Source: Acetivibrio cellulolyticus CD2 (GTDB lineage: Bacteria > Bacillota > Clostridia > Acetivibrionales > Acetivibrionaceae). From it: a stretch of DNA of 64,000 bases. A program made the position numbers and the translations under genes. Positions 1 to 9,522 of this stretch are shown piece after piece; the first letter of the stretch is position 1, and each line of letters starts with the position of its first letter. The stretch is taken from NCBI RefSeq assembly GCF_000179595.2, contig NZ_JH556658.1:43861-107860 (forward strand). Direction: 5' to 3'. The notes beneath the pieces are model-generated. The model was not told the DNA's origin. It searched no databases and worked only from the letters and a program-made list of their open reading frames with translations.

Positions 1-801
1 CCTGACCTTGTTGAAGGTGAAGAGGTAAAGCAGAAAAAAATAGATCCCAAGCAGCATTTTACTCAGCCGCCTCCAAGATATACCGAAGCTAGTTTGGTAA
101 AGACTCTTGAAGAAAAGGGTATAGGCAGGCCGAGTACTTATGCTCCTACAATTACAACTATACTTGCAAGGGGCTATGTTGTTAAGGATGCCAAGACTTT
201 GCTGCCTACAGAATTGGGTAAGATAGTTAACGACATCATGAAAAATTATTTTCAGGATATAGTTGATATAGAATTTACAGCCCAGTTAGAAAAGAAACTC
301 GATGATGTTGAAGAAGGTTTCAAAAAATGGGTAGATGTAATGAAGGGGTTCTATCCGCAGTTTGCTGTTGTTTTGCAGGAAGCAGAAGCACAAATCGGAA
401 ATGTTGAAGTTCCGGATGAAGTTACAGATGAAATATGTGAGAAATGCGGAAGAAATATGGTCATAAAGATGAGTAGGTATGGAAAGTTTCTGGCATGTCC
501 GGGATTTCCGGAATGCAGAAATGCAAGGCCTATTCTTGAGGAGACTGGAGTTAATTGTCCCAAATGTGGTGGAAAGGTATATATCAAGAAGTCTAAAAAG
601 GGTAAAAAGTATTTGGGTTGCGAGAATAATCCTACCTGCAGTTTTATGAGTTGGGATATGCATTCTAAAGAGATGTGCCCACAATGCGGAAACTTTTTGC
701 TTAAGAAGTTCTCAGCTAAGAAAGCCCATTATAAATGCAGTAATGAGACTTGTGATTTTACAAAAGTTGAAGAGAGTAAGAAAGACGAAGAACAGGAATA
801 A
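1..801 (+). CDS. topA: DNA topoisomerase I, C-terminal part (5' end outside window)
   Basis: Type IA topoisomerase that relaxes negatively supercoiled DNA. The reading frame is open from base 1, so only the last 266 codons are present and the active-site tyrosine lies upstream of the window. The conserved IGRPSTYA segment of the family is visible near residue 41 of this fragment. The tail carries three four-cysteine zinc ribbons, starting at about bases 436, 556 and 676, each with a CxxC pair followed by a second Cys pair, as in clostridial and E. coli TopA tails. It ends in a charged KKDEEQE tail. trmFO follows after 26 bases, the gene order common in Firmicutes. Confidence 0.96.
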   Translation, partial: PDLVEGEEVKQKKIDPKQHFTQPPPRYTEASLVKTLEEKGIGRPSTYAPTITTILARGYVVKDAKTLLPTELGKIVNDIMKNYFQDIVDIEFTAQLEKKLDDVEEGFKKWVDVMKGFYPQFAVVLQEAEAQIGNVEVPDEVTDEICEKCGRNMVIKMSRYGKFLACPGFPECRNARPILEETGVNCPKCGGKVYIKKSKKGKKYLGCENNPTCSFMSWDMHSKEMCPQCGNFLLKKFSAKKAHYKCSNETCDFTKVEESKKDEEQE

Positions 802-827
802 TGTGATTTTAGGGAAAGGTATAGAAA

Positions 828-2156
828 ATGTCTGATTATATAAATGTAATAGGTGCTGGGCTGGCAGGATGTGAAGCTGCCTGGCAGATAGCAAAAAGAG
901 GGATAAAGGTAAGGCTTTATGAGATGAAGCCCCAATCCTATTCGCCGGCTCACCATCTTGAAACTTATGCTGAGCTTGTATGCAGCAACTCCTTGAGGTC
1001 TGACCAGCTTGAAAATGCTGTTGGGCTTTTGAAAGAAGAGATGAGACTCCTTGATTCAATAATTATGACGTGTGCCGATGCAACAAGAGTTCCTGCAGGT
1101 GGAGCATTAGCTGTTGACAGGAGTAAATTTTCACAGATGGTTACTGACTTGATGCGTGAAAATGAGAACATTGAAATTATCAATGAAGAGGTAAAAGATA
1201 TTCCTACAAATGGAGTTACAGTTGTAGCATCAGGGCCGTTGACTTCAGAGGATTTGTCAAAGAGCTTAATGAGTTTGATCGGAGAGGAATACCTTCACTT
1301 TTTTGATGCAGCAGCTCCAATTGTTTCTTTTGAGTCTATTAATATGGACAAGGCTTATAAGGCTGCCAGATATAACAGGGGTACAGAGGACTATATTAAC
1401 TGCCCAATGAATAGGGAAGAGTATGATAAGTTCTGGAATGAGCTTATTAATGCAGAGCTTGCAGAAGTTAAGGATTTTGAAAAAGAAGTGGTGTTTGAGG
1501 GTTGTATGCCTGTTGAAACTATGGCAAAAAGAGGTGTAGATACTCTTAGGTTTGGTCCGCTAAAACCTGTAGGTCTTGTTGATCCAAAGACCGGAAATGA
1601 AGCGTATGCTGTAGTACAATTGAGACAGGATAATACAGAGGGAACACTCTTTAACATCGTAGGATTTCAAACCCGCTTAAAATGGCCGGAACAAAAGAGG
1701 GTTTTTGGTCTGATTCCAGGACTAGAAAATGCCGAATTTGTTAGATATGGAGTAATGCACAGAAATACTTTCATAAACTCACCAAAAGTTCTTGAAGCTT
1801 CTTACAGAATGAGAAAATATCAAAACCTATACTTCGCAGGCCAAATGACCGGAGTTGAGGGATATGTAGAATCTGCATCTTCAGGATTGGTTGCAGGAAT
1901 TAATGCTGCTATGAATTTTCTTGGAAAGGAAGATGTTTTATTTCCTAGAAGTACTGCAATTGGTGCATTGAGTAATTATATTTCTGACCAGAATGTAAAA
2001 GATTTTCAGCCAATGAATGTCAACTTTGGTTTGATGGAGGGCCTTAATGTTAGAATTCGTGATAAAAGGAAGAAAAACTTCGAGATAGCTACAAGGGCTC
2101 TAAACATAATCAAAGATATCAAAGATCAACCAAATTTCGGTATTCACCTGTTTTAG
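828..2156 (+). CDS. trmFO: Methylenetetrahydrofolate-tRNA-(uracil-5-)-methyltransferase TrmFO
   Basis: Makes m5U54 in the T-loop of tRNA with methylenetetrahydrofolate as carbon donor and FAD as reductant. The 442 residues match the usual length. The N-terminus has the FAD-binding [11 protein letters not shown]ossmann motif (residues 9-19), and the conserved [10 protein letters not shown] segment with Cys52 follows; a second conserved cysteine sits in EGCMPVE. The C-terminal half has the [16 protein letters not shown]-contact motif. ATG at 828 is preceded by an AGGGAAAGG ribosome site. Its position right after topA is typical of Firmicutes. Confidence 0.96.
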   Translation: MSDYINVIGAGLAGCEAAWQIAKRGIKVRLYEMKPQSYSPAHHLETYAELVCSNSLRSDQLENAVGLLKEEMRLLDSIIMTCADATRVPAGGALAVDRSKFSQMVTDLMRENENIEIINEEVKDIPTNGVTVVASGPLTSEDLSKSLMSLIGEEYLHFFDAAAPIVSFESINMDKAYKAARYNRGTEDYINCPMNREEYDKFWNELINAELAEVKDFEKEVVFEGCMPVETMAKRGVDTLRFGPLKPVGLVDPKTGNEAYAVVQLRQDNTEGTLFNIVGFQTRLKWPEQKRVFGLIPGLENAEFVRYGVMHRNTFINSPKVLEASYRMRKYQNLYFAGQMTGVEGYVESASSGLVAGINAAMNFLGKEDVLFPRSTAIGALSNYISDQNVKDFQPMNVNFGLMEGLNVRIRDKRKKNFEIATRALNIIKDIKDQPNFGIHLF

Positions 2157-2225
2157 TGTCAAATGAGGTAATTGTTTGACCTGAGCAATTAAAATCAGCT
2201 GCCGAAAGCTTGAAAATTTTGAAGT

Positions 2226-2249
2226 AAAAATGCCATGGATGGCATTTTT
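2226..2249. terminator. Small hairpin after trmFO
   Basis: AAAAATGCCA and TGGCATTTTT form an inverted repeat around a TGGA loop. With the A-run on one side and the T-run on the other it can act as an intrinsic terminator in either direction. Confidence 0.6.
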
Positions 2250-2282
2250 AGCGTCTCAGGGACAGGATTTCCCATAGACGCG

Positions 2283-2320
2283 GCAAAAAATCAGCAAGCC
2301 TAGGCTTGCTGATTTTTTGC
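2283..2320. terminator. Perfect 38-bp palindromic terminator
   Basis: The 19-base arms (from GCAAAAAATCAGC to GCTGATTTTTTGC) are exact reverse complements meeting at CCT/AGG. The flanking A-run and T-run make it a symmetric bidirectional intrinsic terminator. It insulates topA-trmFO from the flagellar cluster. Confidence 0.75.
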
Positions 2321-2700
2321 GAAGGTCACACAATTTTTTTTTTATATTAATAGTTGTTTTTTAAAAAAAGTTATGTTAATATCTACTTAAGTAATGTGCC
2401 ATTATATGTATATACCATGAGATTATTCATTTTGATTAACTTTTCTTTTATATATACTTTTAAAGGTTTACCGCTTTAAATGCTTTTAGAAGTTGTTTCT
2501 TATGTAATTATTTTCAAAACATTAGTTGTTTTGGTATCAGATGAACCTGTAATATGTTTTAAAGTGTTGATATTACCACATTTTATCAAAAAAATAGTGA
2601 AGGAAAATACCGTGTTATGTCGAAATATACTTTGGGTATATTTATTTGTATACACATTTTAACGGTGACAGGGAAGAGTTGTAAAATAGGAGGCGTTTTA
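2321..2700 (+). other. AT-rich leader ahead of the flagellar cluster, no gene
   Basis: No credible gene. The only sizeable open frame (about 60 codons from 2480) has no ribosome site and a composition unlike a real protein. The stretch should contain the main fla/che promoter. A weak sigma-A-like pair (TTGATT near 2432, TATACT about 15 bases later) can be seen, but no clear sigma-D site. The promoter therefore stays unassigned. Confidence 0.4.
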
Positions 2701-3114
2701 ATGCTGGATAGGATTTTATTTGGATCAAAAGTTCTGGAAAAATCCCTGGATGCGACTGCAACACGCAACGAAGTAATTGCACAAAACATTGCTAATGTAG
2801 ATACTCCCGGCTATAAAAGAAAGACTGTAAGTTTTGAAGAACAATTGAGTGATGCTATTTCCAAGAACAGCAGTTTTAAAGGAAGAAGAACTGATCCAAG
2901 ACATATTGCAATTGGTGGGAGCAGTGCGGATGAAGTGAAAATTAATGTATCCGAAGACAAGAGTTCCCTTGACATGAGACTGGATGGAAATAATGTTGAT
3001 ATCGAAAATGAAATGGCGCAAATGGCTGAGAACAATATAAGATATGAAGTACTTATTCAGAGGATTAGCGGTAGTTTTAGCAGAATGAAATCAGTAATCA
3101 AGGAAGGACGATGA
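2701..3114 (+). CDS. flgB: Flagellar proximal rod protein FlgB
   Basis: Subunit of the proximal rod of the basal body, exported by the flagellar type III system. The 137 residues show the family's N-terminal signature: a hydrophobic heptad helix followed by QNIANVDTPGYKRK (about residues 27-40). I chose ATG 2701 because AGGAGG lies seven bases upstream; the open frame extends back to 2617, but that part lacks a ribosome site. It is the first gene of the cluster, as in Bacillus and Clostridium. Confidence 0.95.
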   Translation: MLDRILFGSKVLEKSLDATATRNEVIAQNIANVDTPGYKRKTVSFEEQLSDAISKNSSFKGRRTDPRHIAIGGSSADEVKINVSEDKSSLDMRLDGNNVDIENEMAQMAENNIRYEVLIQRISGSFSRMKSVIKEGR

Positions 3115-3120
3115 TGATAA

Positions 3121-3561
3121 ATGGGGTATTTTAGCTCTCTTGATATCGGCGCATCAGGATTGACAGCTCAAAGACTGAGAATGGATACAATTTCACAAAA
3201 TATTGCAAATGCAAATACTACAAGAACTGAAAACGGCACTGCTTACAGAAGAAAAGTAGTAGTATTTGAAGAAAAGTCATCTGATACTCCTTTTTCCGAA
3301 TACTTGAATGAAAGCAGCAAGAAAATGGTAGGCGGCGGTGTGAGAGTTGCAAGAATTACTGAAGATACATCAGCGCTTAAGAAGATATATGACCCTGGAC
3401 ATCCTGATGCGGATGAAAATGGATATGTCGAAATGCCAAACGTAGACATACTAACTGAAATGGTTAATATGATTTCTGCAACAAGGTCATATGAGGCAAA
3501 TGTAACATCAATAAATACAACAAAAAGTATGGCGATGAAGGCTTTGGAAATCGGAAGATAA
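3121..3561 (+). CDS. flgC: Flagellar rod protein FlgC
   Basis: Proximal rod subunit. It begins with the rod/hook family pattern SSLDIGASGLTAQRLRMD followed by QNIANANTTRT. The C-terminus has the conserved VDILTEMVNMISATRSYEAN helix that packs in the rod core. Its 146 residues match the family. Only six bases separate it from flgB, so the two are translated from the same message. Confidence 0.95.
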   Translation: MGYFSSLDIGASGLTAQRLRMDTISQNIANANTTRTENGTAYRRKVVVFEEKSSDTPFSEYLNESSKKMVGGGVRVARITEDTSALKKIYDPGHPDADENGYVEMPNVDILTEMVNMISATRSYEANVTSINTTKSMAMKALEIGR

Positions 3562-3587
3562 CAATGAGGAATACATAGGAGGACGTT

Positions 3588-3896
3588 ATGGCTGTTAATA
3601 GTATTAGCGGTTTCAATTCTATACCATCCTTATCAAAAATTGGCCTTTCAAACACGGATAAAGCTGATAGTGTTGAAGGTAGCTTTGCAAATTACCTAAA
3701 GGATGCACTAACAAACGTCAGTAACTTGGAAAAGGAATCAACTGCGTTGACGGAAGATTTTGCAGCCGGTAAAACTGATAATATCCACCAGGTGATGATT
3801 GCTGCAGAGAAAGCTGATGTAGCGCTTCAATTCACTATGCAGATTAGAAATAAGATTATGGATGCTTATAAGGAAATCATGAATATGCAGGTCTAA
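3588..3896 (+). CDS. fliE: Flagellar hook-basal body protein FliE
   Basis: Connects the MS-ring to the rod. The 102 residues contain the conserved middle and C-terminal segment, roughly FANYLKDALTNVSNLEKES then HQVMIAAEKADVALQFTMQIRNK, followed by the DAYKEIMNMQ end. ATG 3588 has an AGGAGG site. It lies between flgC and fliF as in other Firmicutes. Confidence 0.95.
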   Translation: MAVNSISGFNSIPSLSKIGLSNTDKADSVEGSFANYLKDALTNVSNLEKESTALTEDFAAGKTDNIHQVMIAAEKADVALQFTMQIRNKIMDAYKEIMNMQV

Positions 3897-3989
3897 AAAT
3901 TATCTAAATGTAAAAGGTGTTAAAAAGTTTTCTAGAGCAATGGTATAAAAGCTAAAGAAGAATACACATATGGAAGGCGGTGTGGCTAC

Positions 3990-5564
3990 ATGCCCGAGGT
4001 ATTATCAAAACTTCAACAGCGTATAACAGAACTATGGAAGAATCTTGACAAATCTCAAAAGGGCAGAATCTATGTAATATCTGCTATACTTGTTATAGCT
4101 ATAACGGTAAGCATAGTAATGCTGACACGTACTACATATGTTCCGCTAGTAACAATTGATGATACAAAGGATGCAGCTGAAATTGAAAAGGTATTGCAGG
4201 ATAAGGGCATTAATTACAAGCCTGGTGAAGGAAACAAGATTTTAGTCGACTCAAAGGAAAAAAATAAGGCGGAATTTGCGCTGGCATCATCAGGGTTTAC
4301 CTCATCAGGAATGAACTTTGAAGATGCGTGGAATCTTGTAAGTATAACTTCAACCGAAAGTGATAAAAAACAACTTTGGGAGAATTTTAAAAAGAACAGT
4401 CTTGTTGCTAAACTTAAGATGTTTGACAATGTTAGAGACGCTGACATTGAAGTTACTATGCCTAAAGATTCCTTGTTTTTTGATGATACATCAAGTGACA
4501 AGGCTACTGCTTTTGTAAGGATTGATCCTAAAGGTGAGATTACTTCTGAACAGGTAAAAGGGATAGTAAGTGTTGTTTCAGCATCCATTGATGGCCTTGA
4601 TCCAAAAGATGTAACTGTTGTCGATAATAACTTCAATATATTGAGTACGGATGCTTCAGATGCGATAGGAGATACCTCTACGCAATACAAGATGAAGCTG
4701 AAAGTTAAGCAAGAGCTTGAGAAAAATATCAAGGTATTGTATCCAAATAAGTCAAGTAGTTATGACTACATAAGTGTAGTAGTAAACCCTGTTTTGGAGT
4801 TTGATAAGCAAAAAACTACGAAAAAAGAAGTGGGAAAACCTAACGACATTGATGAGGCGGTAGTGAGCAGTCATACGGAAAAGGAAGAACTTGTAAATGG
4901 CGCTAATGGTGGGGTACCCGGCACAGACAGTAATCCTGGAAACGGAACTACTACATACCCGATACAGGCAGGTGATAACTCCACTTACAATAAGACAACA
5001 ACTGATATAAACAGACAATTTAACGAAACAATGACAGAAGTGGAAAAAGCGCAGGGAGATATAAATTTTGACCAGTCATCAGTTGCTGTGACACTTTGGT
5101 ATGGACAAAAGGTAGCTGACGATAGTGCAATAACTCCTGAATTCTTGGCTCAATGCCAACAGGTGATAAGTGGTGCTACAAACATACCTGTTTCAAAGAT
5201 ATCCATAAACAAATACAAACTTGCGCCTGAAGAAGTTTATACGGAGCCTTTGTCTGACAAGATTCAACAGTATATAGAAGATTACGGATATTTTGCATTA
5301 ATGCTTATGCTGATAATAGGACTGCTGATTGCAGTGATACCAAGAAAAAAGAAGGAAGCAGCAGCAGTGGGAGAAATGCTTTCACCGGAACTTGCAACTG
5401 CAAGCGGACCGCAGTTTATTGTTCCTGAGGATGAAGAACCTGTGCCTGAAATAAGTTATGAGGAAAAATCAGAAGTCAAGAAGCAGATAGAGCGGTTTGT
5501 TAAGGAGAAACCTGAATCAGTTGCTCAGCTGCTAAGAAATTGGCTTTCGGATGATTGGGATTGA
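3990..5564 (+). CDS. fliF: Flagellar MS-ring protein FliF
   Basis: Inner-membrane ring that houses the export gate and carries the C-ring. The 524 residues have one membrane helix at about 26-46 and a second at 433-451, with the large ring-building periplasmic domain between them. A low-complexity G/N/T-rich stretch lies near residues 300-330. The cytoplasmic tail ends in the FliG-binding helices (RFVKEKPESVAQLLRNWL). It follows fliE and precedes fliG, its direct partner. Confidence 0.96.
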   Translation: MPEVLSKLQQRITELWKNLDKSQKGRIYVISAILVIAITVSIVMLTRTTYVPLVTIDDTKDAAEIEKVLQDKGINYKPGEGNKILVDSKEKNKAEFALASSGFTSSGMNFEDAWNLVSITSTESDKKQLWENFKKNSLVAKLKMFDNVRDADIEVTMPKDSLFFDDTSSDKATAFVRIDPKGEITSEQVKGIVSVVSASIDGLDPKDVTVVDNNFNILSTDASDAIGDTSTQYKMKLKVKQELEKNIKVLYPNKSSSYDYISVVVNPVLEFDKQKTTKKEVGKPNDIDEAVVSSHTEKEELVNGANGGVPGTDSNPGNGTTTYPIQAGDNSTYNKTTTDINRQFNETMTEVEKAQGDINFDQSSVAVTLWYGQKVADDSAITPEFLAQCQQVISGATNIPVSKISINKYKLAPEEVYTEPLSDKIQQYIEDYGYFALMLMLIIGLLIAVIPRKKKEAAAVGEMLSPELATASGPQFIVPEDEEPVPEISYEEKSEVKKQIERFVKEKPESVAQLLRNWLSDDWD

Positions 5565-5673
5565 TGTGGTATATGATGTATGCTGTAAAATGCGAAAATT
5601 ATTAGCGTGAATTTTGTTATGAGGAGCAATAAGTAATCCTAAAGAATACTAAAGAGCAAGGGGGGAGTAAGCA

Positions 5674-6699
5674 GTGAGTAGAAGCACAGGCGGATTCAAA
5701 TCGGATATTACAGGTAAAGAAAAAGCTGCAATGCTGCTTATTGCATTGGGGCCTGAAAGATCTGCCGAAATATTTAAACATCTTAAAGACGAAGAAATAG
5801 AGCAGCTTACTTTGGAGATTGCCAATATAAGAACTGTAACACCGGAAGAAAAGGAAAAGGTTCTTGAGGAATTCTATCAGATTTGTCTTGCTCAGGATTA
5901 TATAGCTGAAGGTGGTATTTCCTATGCTAAAGAAATACTTGAAAAGGCATTGGGTACTCAGAAAGCTCTTGATGTTTTGAACAAGCTTACAGTTTCATTG
6001 CAGGTAAGACCATTTGACTTCGTAAGAAAAGCGGATCCGTCGCAGCTTCTAAACTTTATACAGAACGAGCATCCGCAGACTATAGCTCTGATATTGGCAT
6101 ATTTGAAACCCCAGCAATCATCCATCGTATTATCTGCTCTTCCTCAGGAAAAGCAGGCAGATGTTGCAAGAAGAATTGCAACGATGGACCGAACTTCACC
6201 TGAAGTTATAAAAGAAGTGGAAAGAGTACTGGAAAAGAAACTGTCTGCTCTTGTAACCGAAGACTTTACTGCAGCAGGCGGTGTACAGGCTATAGTTGAT
6301 ATATTGAACAGTGTTGACAGGGGAACAGAAAAATATATTATGGAAACACTTGAAATCGAGGATACTGACCTTGCAGAGGAAATTAAGAAAAGAATGTTTG
6401 TCTTCGAAGATATACTTTCACTCGACAACCGTTCTATACAAAGGTTCCTGCGTGAAGTTGACAATAATCAGATGTCTGTTGCACTAAAAGGAAGTACTGA
6501 GGAAGTGCAGAACAAGATTTTTGCAAACATGTCCAAACGTATGCAGGAAATGATCAAAGAGGACATCGATTTCATGGGGCCTGTTAGACTTAAGGATGTT
6601 GAAGAGGCGCAGCAGAAGGTGGTTAATGTAATAAGGAAGCTTGAAGATGCAGGCGAAATAGTAATCTCTAGAGGTGGGGGAGATGAAATAATTGTATAA
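5674..6699 (+). CDS. fliG: Flagellar motor switch protein FliG
   Basis: Rotor protein of the C-ring that contacts the stator and receives the switching signal. The 341 residues contain the conserved EHPQTIALILAYL segment in the middle domain and the charged C-terminal torque domain (DIDFMGPVRLKDVEEAQ). The start is GTG at 5674 with GGGGGAG seven bases upstream. Its stop overlaps the start of fliH. Confidence 0.96.
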   Translation: MSRSTGGFKSDITGKEKAAMLLIALGPERSAEIFKHLKDEEIEQLTLEIANIRTVTPEEKEKVLEEFYQICLAQDYIAEGGISYAKEILEKALGTQKALDVLNKLTVSLQVRPFDFVRKADPSQLLNFIQNEHPQTIALILAYLKPQQSSIVLSALPQEKQADVARRIATMDRTSPEVIKEVERVLEKKLSALVTEDFTAAGGVQAIVDILNSVDRGTEKYIMETLEIEDTDLAEEIKKRMFVFEDILSLDNRSIQRFLREVDNNQMSVALKGSTEEVQNKIFANMSKRMQEMIKEDIDFMGPVRLKDVEEAQQKVVNVIRKLEDAGEIVISRGGGDEIIV

Positions 6700-7471
6700 C
6701 AAAATATTTAAGAGCGACCAGGTAAGTGTAGGTATTCCTGTCCAGATAAGAGCACCTATCAGTTTTCAGACAATAAAGATGGCTTACAAACCTGAGATGC
6801 TAGAAGATAACGAGGAACCGGAAAAGGATATGGAAGACCTTGAAGAATACAACAGAAAAACCTCAGAAGACATTATAAAAAAAGCAAGTGAGGAAGCAGA
6901 GATAATAATTAAAGAGGCTGAATTTGAAGCAAAAAGAATTCTTGATGCTGCTGAAAATGAGGCGTTTGAAAAGACGCAGATAATAGAAGATGAGGCGAAG
7001 CAGAGAGGTTTTGAAGCTGGTTATGAAGAAGCAAAAAGGCTGTATGAGGACCTGCTATCTGAGGCAGAGTATGTTAAAGAACATGCTAAAATGGAATACA
7101 GTGAAGTGATGGCAGGTATGGAAAAGGATGCCTTAGAATTAATAATGGATGTAGCAAAAAAAGTAATAGGTTCAGAGGTTTCCTTAAATAAGGAAATCCT
7201 TTTAACAATGGTTAGGCAAGCGTTGGAAAAATGTTCGAACAGGGAAGATTTAACAATAAAAGTTTCGTCCCAGGATTATGATTTTCTTGTAGAGAATAAG
7301 GAAAAGCTGCTTTCTATGATAGATGGTGTGGGGAATCTTGATATAAAAAGAGATCCGGCATTAAAAACTGGAGACTGCTTAGTCGAAACATCATATGGAA
7401 ATATAGATGCTGGAGTTCAGACAAAGATCAGGAAAATCGAAGAAGCTTTTTTAAAGATAGTTGGAAAATAA
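6692..7471 (+). CDS. fliH: Flagellar assembly protein FliH
   Basis: Peripheral stalk of the flagellar export ATPase; it binds FliI and tethers it at the C-ring. The first 35 or so residues are followed by a long Glu/Lys/Ala-rich coiled coil (about 40-150) and a C-terminal FliH/V-type-ATPase-E-like domain (ELIMDVAKKVIGSEVSLNKE onwards). The likely start is TTG at 6692, which overlaps the fliG stop by eight bases and has a GGTGGGGGAG site inside fliG. Neighbouring fliI supports the call. Confidence 0.9.
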   Translation: MYNKIFKSDQVSVGIPVQIRAPISFQTIKMAYKPEMLEDNEEPEKDMEDLEEYNRKTSEDIIKKASEEAEIIIKEAEFEAKRILDAAENEAFEKTQIIEDEAKQRGFEAGYEEAKRLYEDLLSEAEYVKEHAKMEYSEVMAGMEKDALELIMDVAKKVIGSEVSLNKEILLTMVRQALEKCSNREDLTIKVSSQDYDFLVENKEKLLSMIDGVGNLDIKRDPALKTGDCLVETSYGNIDAGVQTKIRKIEEAFLKIVGK

Positions 7472-7519
7472 CTTTTTTGATGCCAGAAATAAATGAACTT
7501 TCTTAGATATTAAACAGTT

Positions 7520-7540
7520 GTGGCATTAGCCACGTTTTTT
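7520..7540 (+). terminator. Terminator-like hairpin between fliH and fliI
   Basis: GTGGC, an ATTA loop and GCCAC are followed by a G and six T. It has the form of a short intrinsic terminator inside the operon and may trim transcription into fliI and later genes. The stem is only five base pairs, so termination may be partial. Confidence 0.55.
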
Positions 7541-7618
7541 GTATTAAGGAGTTTCCTAATGTAAATGTCCTGAAATCGAGCGGGCTAAGTTTATTTGAGA
7601 TTTTTAATGGGGGTTAAT

Positions 7619-8935
7619 ATGCAAAGCATTGACTTTAGCAAATATAAAGAAATACTTGCAAAATCGGATTTTATAGAATACAACGGAAAAGTGTCAAAAA
7701 TTGTAGGGCTGACAATTGAATCGAATGGCCCCGAAGTTAATATGGGCGAGGTTTGTGAGATCCATGCCTTAAAAGATAAAACCAGAATTAAGTCAGAAGT
7801 GGTTGGGTTTAGGGATAATAAAGTGATCCTTATGCCACTTGGGGATATGACTGGAATAGGACCTGGGAGCACAGTTGTAGCCACAGGGGAATACTTAAGT
7901 GCTGCTGTGGGGAATTGTATGGTTGGCAGGGTAATAGATGGACTTGGCAATCCTATAGACGGGAAAGGTGATCTCAAGGTTGAGACATCTTATCCTGTAA
8001 ATAATGATCCTCCTCATCCGTTAATGAGAAACCGTATAAATGACCCGCTGCCGCTTGGAGTTAAGACAATAGATGGTTTGCTTACGATTGGTAAAGGTCA
8101 GAGAGTTGGCATATTTGCAGGCAGTGGTGTTGGTAAGAGTACTTTGATAGGTATGATAGCAAGAAATACTAAAGCTGACATAAATGTAATTGCACTTATT
8201 GGAGAGCGAGGAAGGGAAGTTAGGGAGTTTATCGAGAAAGATCTTAAGGAAGAGGGATTAAGCAGGTCAGTTGTTGTTGTAGCTACATCTGATCAACCTG
8301 CCTTAGTGAGGCTTAAAGGGGCATTTATAGCTACAGCTATAGCGGAGTACTTCAGAGACCAAGGAAAAGATGTGCTTTTGCTTATGGATTCTTTGACAAG
8401 GTTTGCAATGGCTCAAAGAGAGATTGGTTTGGCTGTTGGTGAGCCTCCGGTATCAAGGGGTTATACACCTTCAGTGTTTTCATCCATGCCAAAACTACTT
8501 GAAAGGGCTGGTAATTCCCAATCAGGTTCAATTACGGGACTGTATACTGTTCTTGTAGATGGTGATGACCTGACGGAGCCCGTAACAGATACAGCGAGGG
8601 GAATACTTGATGGTCATATTGTATTATCAAGGGCATTAGCAAATAGGAACCAGTACCCTGCGATAGATGTGCTGGCAAGTGTAAGCAGGGTTATGTCAGA
8701 TATAGTAACAAGTGAGCATAAGAAGATTGCAAACCAGATGAAGAAAGTTATGGCAATTCACAGGGATGCTGAAGACCTTATCAATATTGGAGCTTATGTA
8801 AAGGGAAGTAATGAAAAGATTGACTATGCAATAGCACATATCGACAAAATACTTGAATTTATCGAACAGGGAACCCACGACAATTATAGTTTTGATGAGG
8901 TTGTTGAATTGCTTGATAACGTATTTAAGAACTAA
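7619..8935 (+). CDS. fliI: Flagellum-specific export ATPase FliI
   Basis: Hexameric ATPase of the flagellar type III export system, related to F1-ATPase beta. The Walker A motif GIFAGSGVGKST lies at residues 164-175, followed by a GERGREVREF segment and the Walker B LLLMDSLTRFAMAQREI. I chose ATG 7619 because a GGGGG run lies about five bases upstream and the resulting N-terminus matches other FliI proteins. In-frame starts at 7595 (TTG) and 7607 (ATG) are possible. Confidence 0.96.
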   Translation: MQSIDFSKYKEILAKSDFIEYNGKVSKIVGLTIESNGPEVNMGEVCEIHALKDKTRIKSEVVGFRDNKVILMPLGDMTGIGPGSTVVATGEYLSAAVGNCMVGRVIDGLGNPIDGKGDLKVETSYPVNNDPPHPLMRNRINDPLPLGVKTIDGLLTIGKGQRVGIFAGSGVGKSTLIGMIARNTKADINVIALIGERGREVREFIEKDLKEEGLSRSVVVVATSDQPALVRLKGAFIATAIAEYFRDQGKDVLLLMDSLTRFAMAQREIGLAVGEPPVSRGYTPSVFSSMPKLLERAGNSQSGSITGLYTVLVDGDDLTEPVTDTARGILDGHIVLSRALANRNQYPAIDVLASVSRVMSDIVTSEHKKIANQMKKVMAIHRDAEDLINIGAYVKGSNEKIDYAIAHIDKILEFIEQGTHDNYSFDEVVELLDNVFKN

Positions 8936-9043
8936 TAGGTGAAATTTACGTTATGGGGCAAAAGAAAGGTCTTAAGCAATAGCAAAATTATATTTTATGC
9001 ATTCTTAATGAAAATAAATCTTGAAAGCCGAAGGTGATTTGGA

Positions 9044-9487
9044 GTGGGTAAATTTGTTTTTAAACTCCAGGCTGTTCTCAACTTGAAAAAGCAGATTGAA
9101 AACAACGCGAAAAATGAGCTGGGAAAAGCTGTGCAGGAGTTGGAGAGACAAAAAAACATTCTAAAGGAAATTGAAGCTGAGAGAGATGAGTACATTGGAG
9201 AGATAAACAGCAAATCCAGCTCAGGCATTTCTATAGGAAAATTAAAAGAATACAGTTCATACATATCACTTTTGAAAGATAGGATAGAGCATCAGAAAAA
9301 TAATATAAAGCGTGCGCAAAAATCTGTCGATAAGTATAGAGAACAGCTTATTATTGCTGTCCAGGAAAGAAAAATGATGGAAAAGTTAAGGGAAAAGAAG
9401 TATGAGGAGTATATGAAGGAGCAGCAGAAGGAGGAACAAAAGGTAATTGATGAAATTGCTAGTTTTAAATACACGTCACAGCCATAG
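9044..9487 (+). CDS. fliJ: Flagellar export chaperone FliJ
   Basis: Central stalk-like coiled-coil protein of the export ATPase. The 147 residues are almost entirely charged heptads, starting with the family's FKLQAVLNLKKQIEN pattern. The start is GTG at 9044 behind an AAGGTGA site. The call rests on length, coiled-coil character, the N-terminal signature and position after fliI. Confidence 0.9.
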   Translation: MGKFVFKLQAVLNLKKQIENNAKNELGKAVQELERQKNILKEIEAERDEYIGEINSKSSSGISIGKLKEYSSYISLLKDRIEHQKNNIKRAQKSVDKYREQLIIAVQERKMMEKLREKKYEEYMKEQQKEEQKVIDEIASFKYTSQP

Positions 9488-9522
9488 TTGCAATTAAACT
9501 AAGAATGACAGGAGACATAAAA

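Noticed and set aside
2480..2662. 60-codon gene in the leader of flgB
   Set aside because: No ribosome site, low-complexity hydrophobic composition and partial overlap with a frame leading to flgB.
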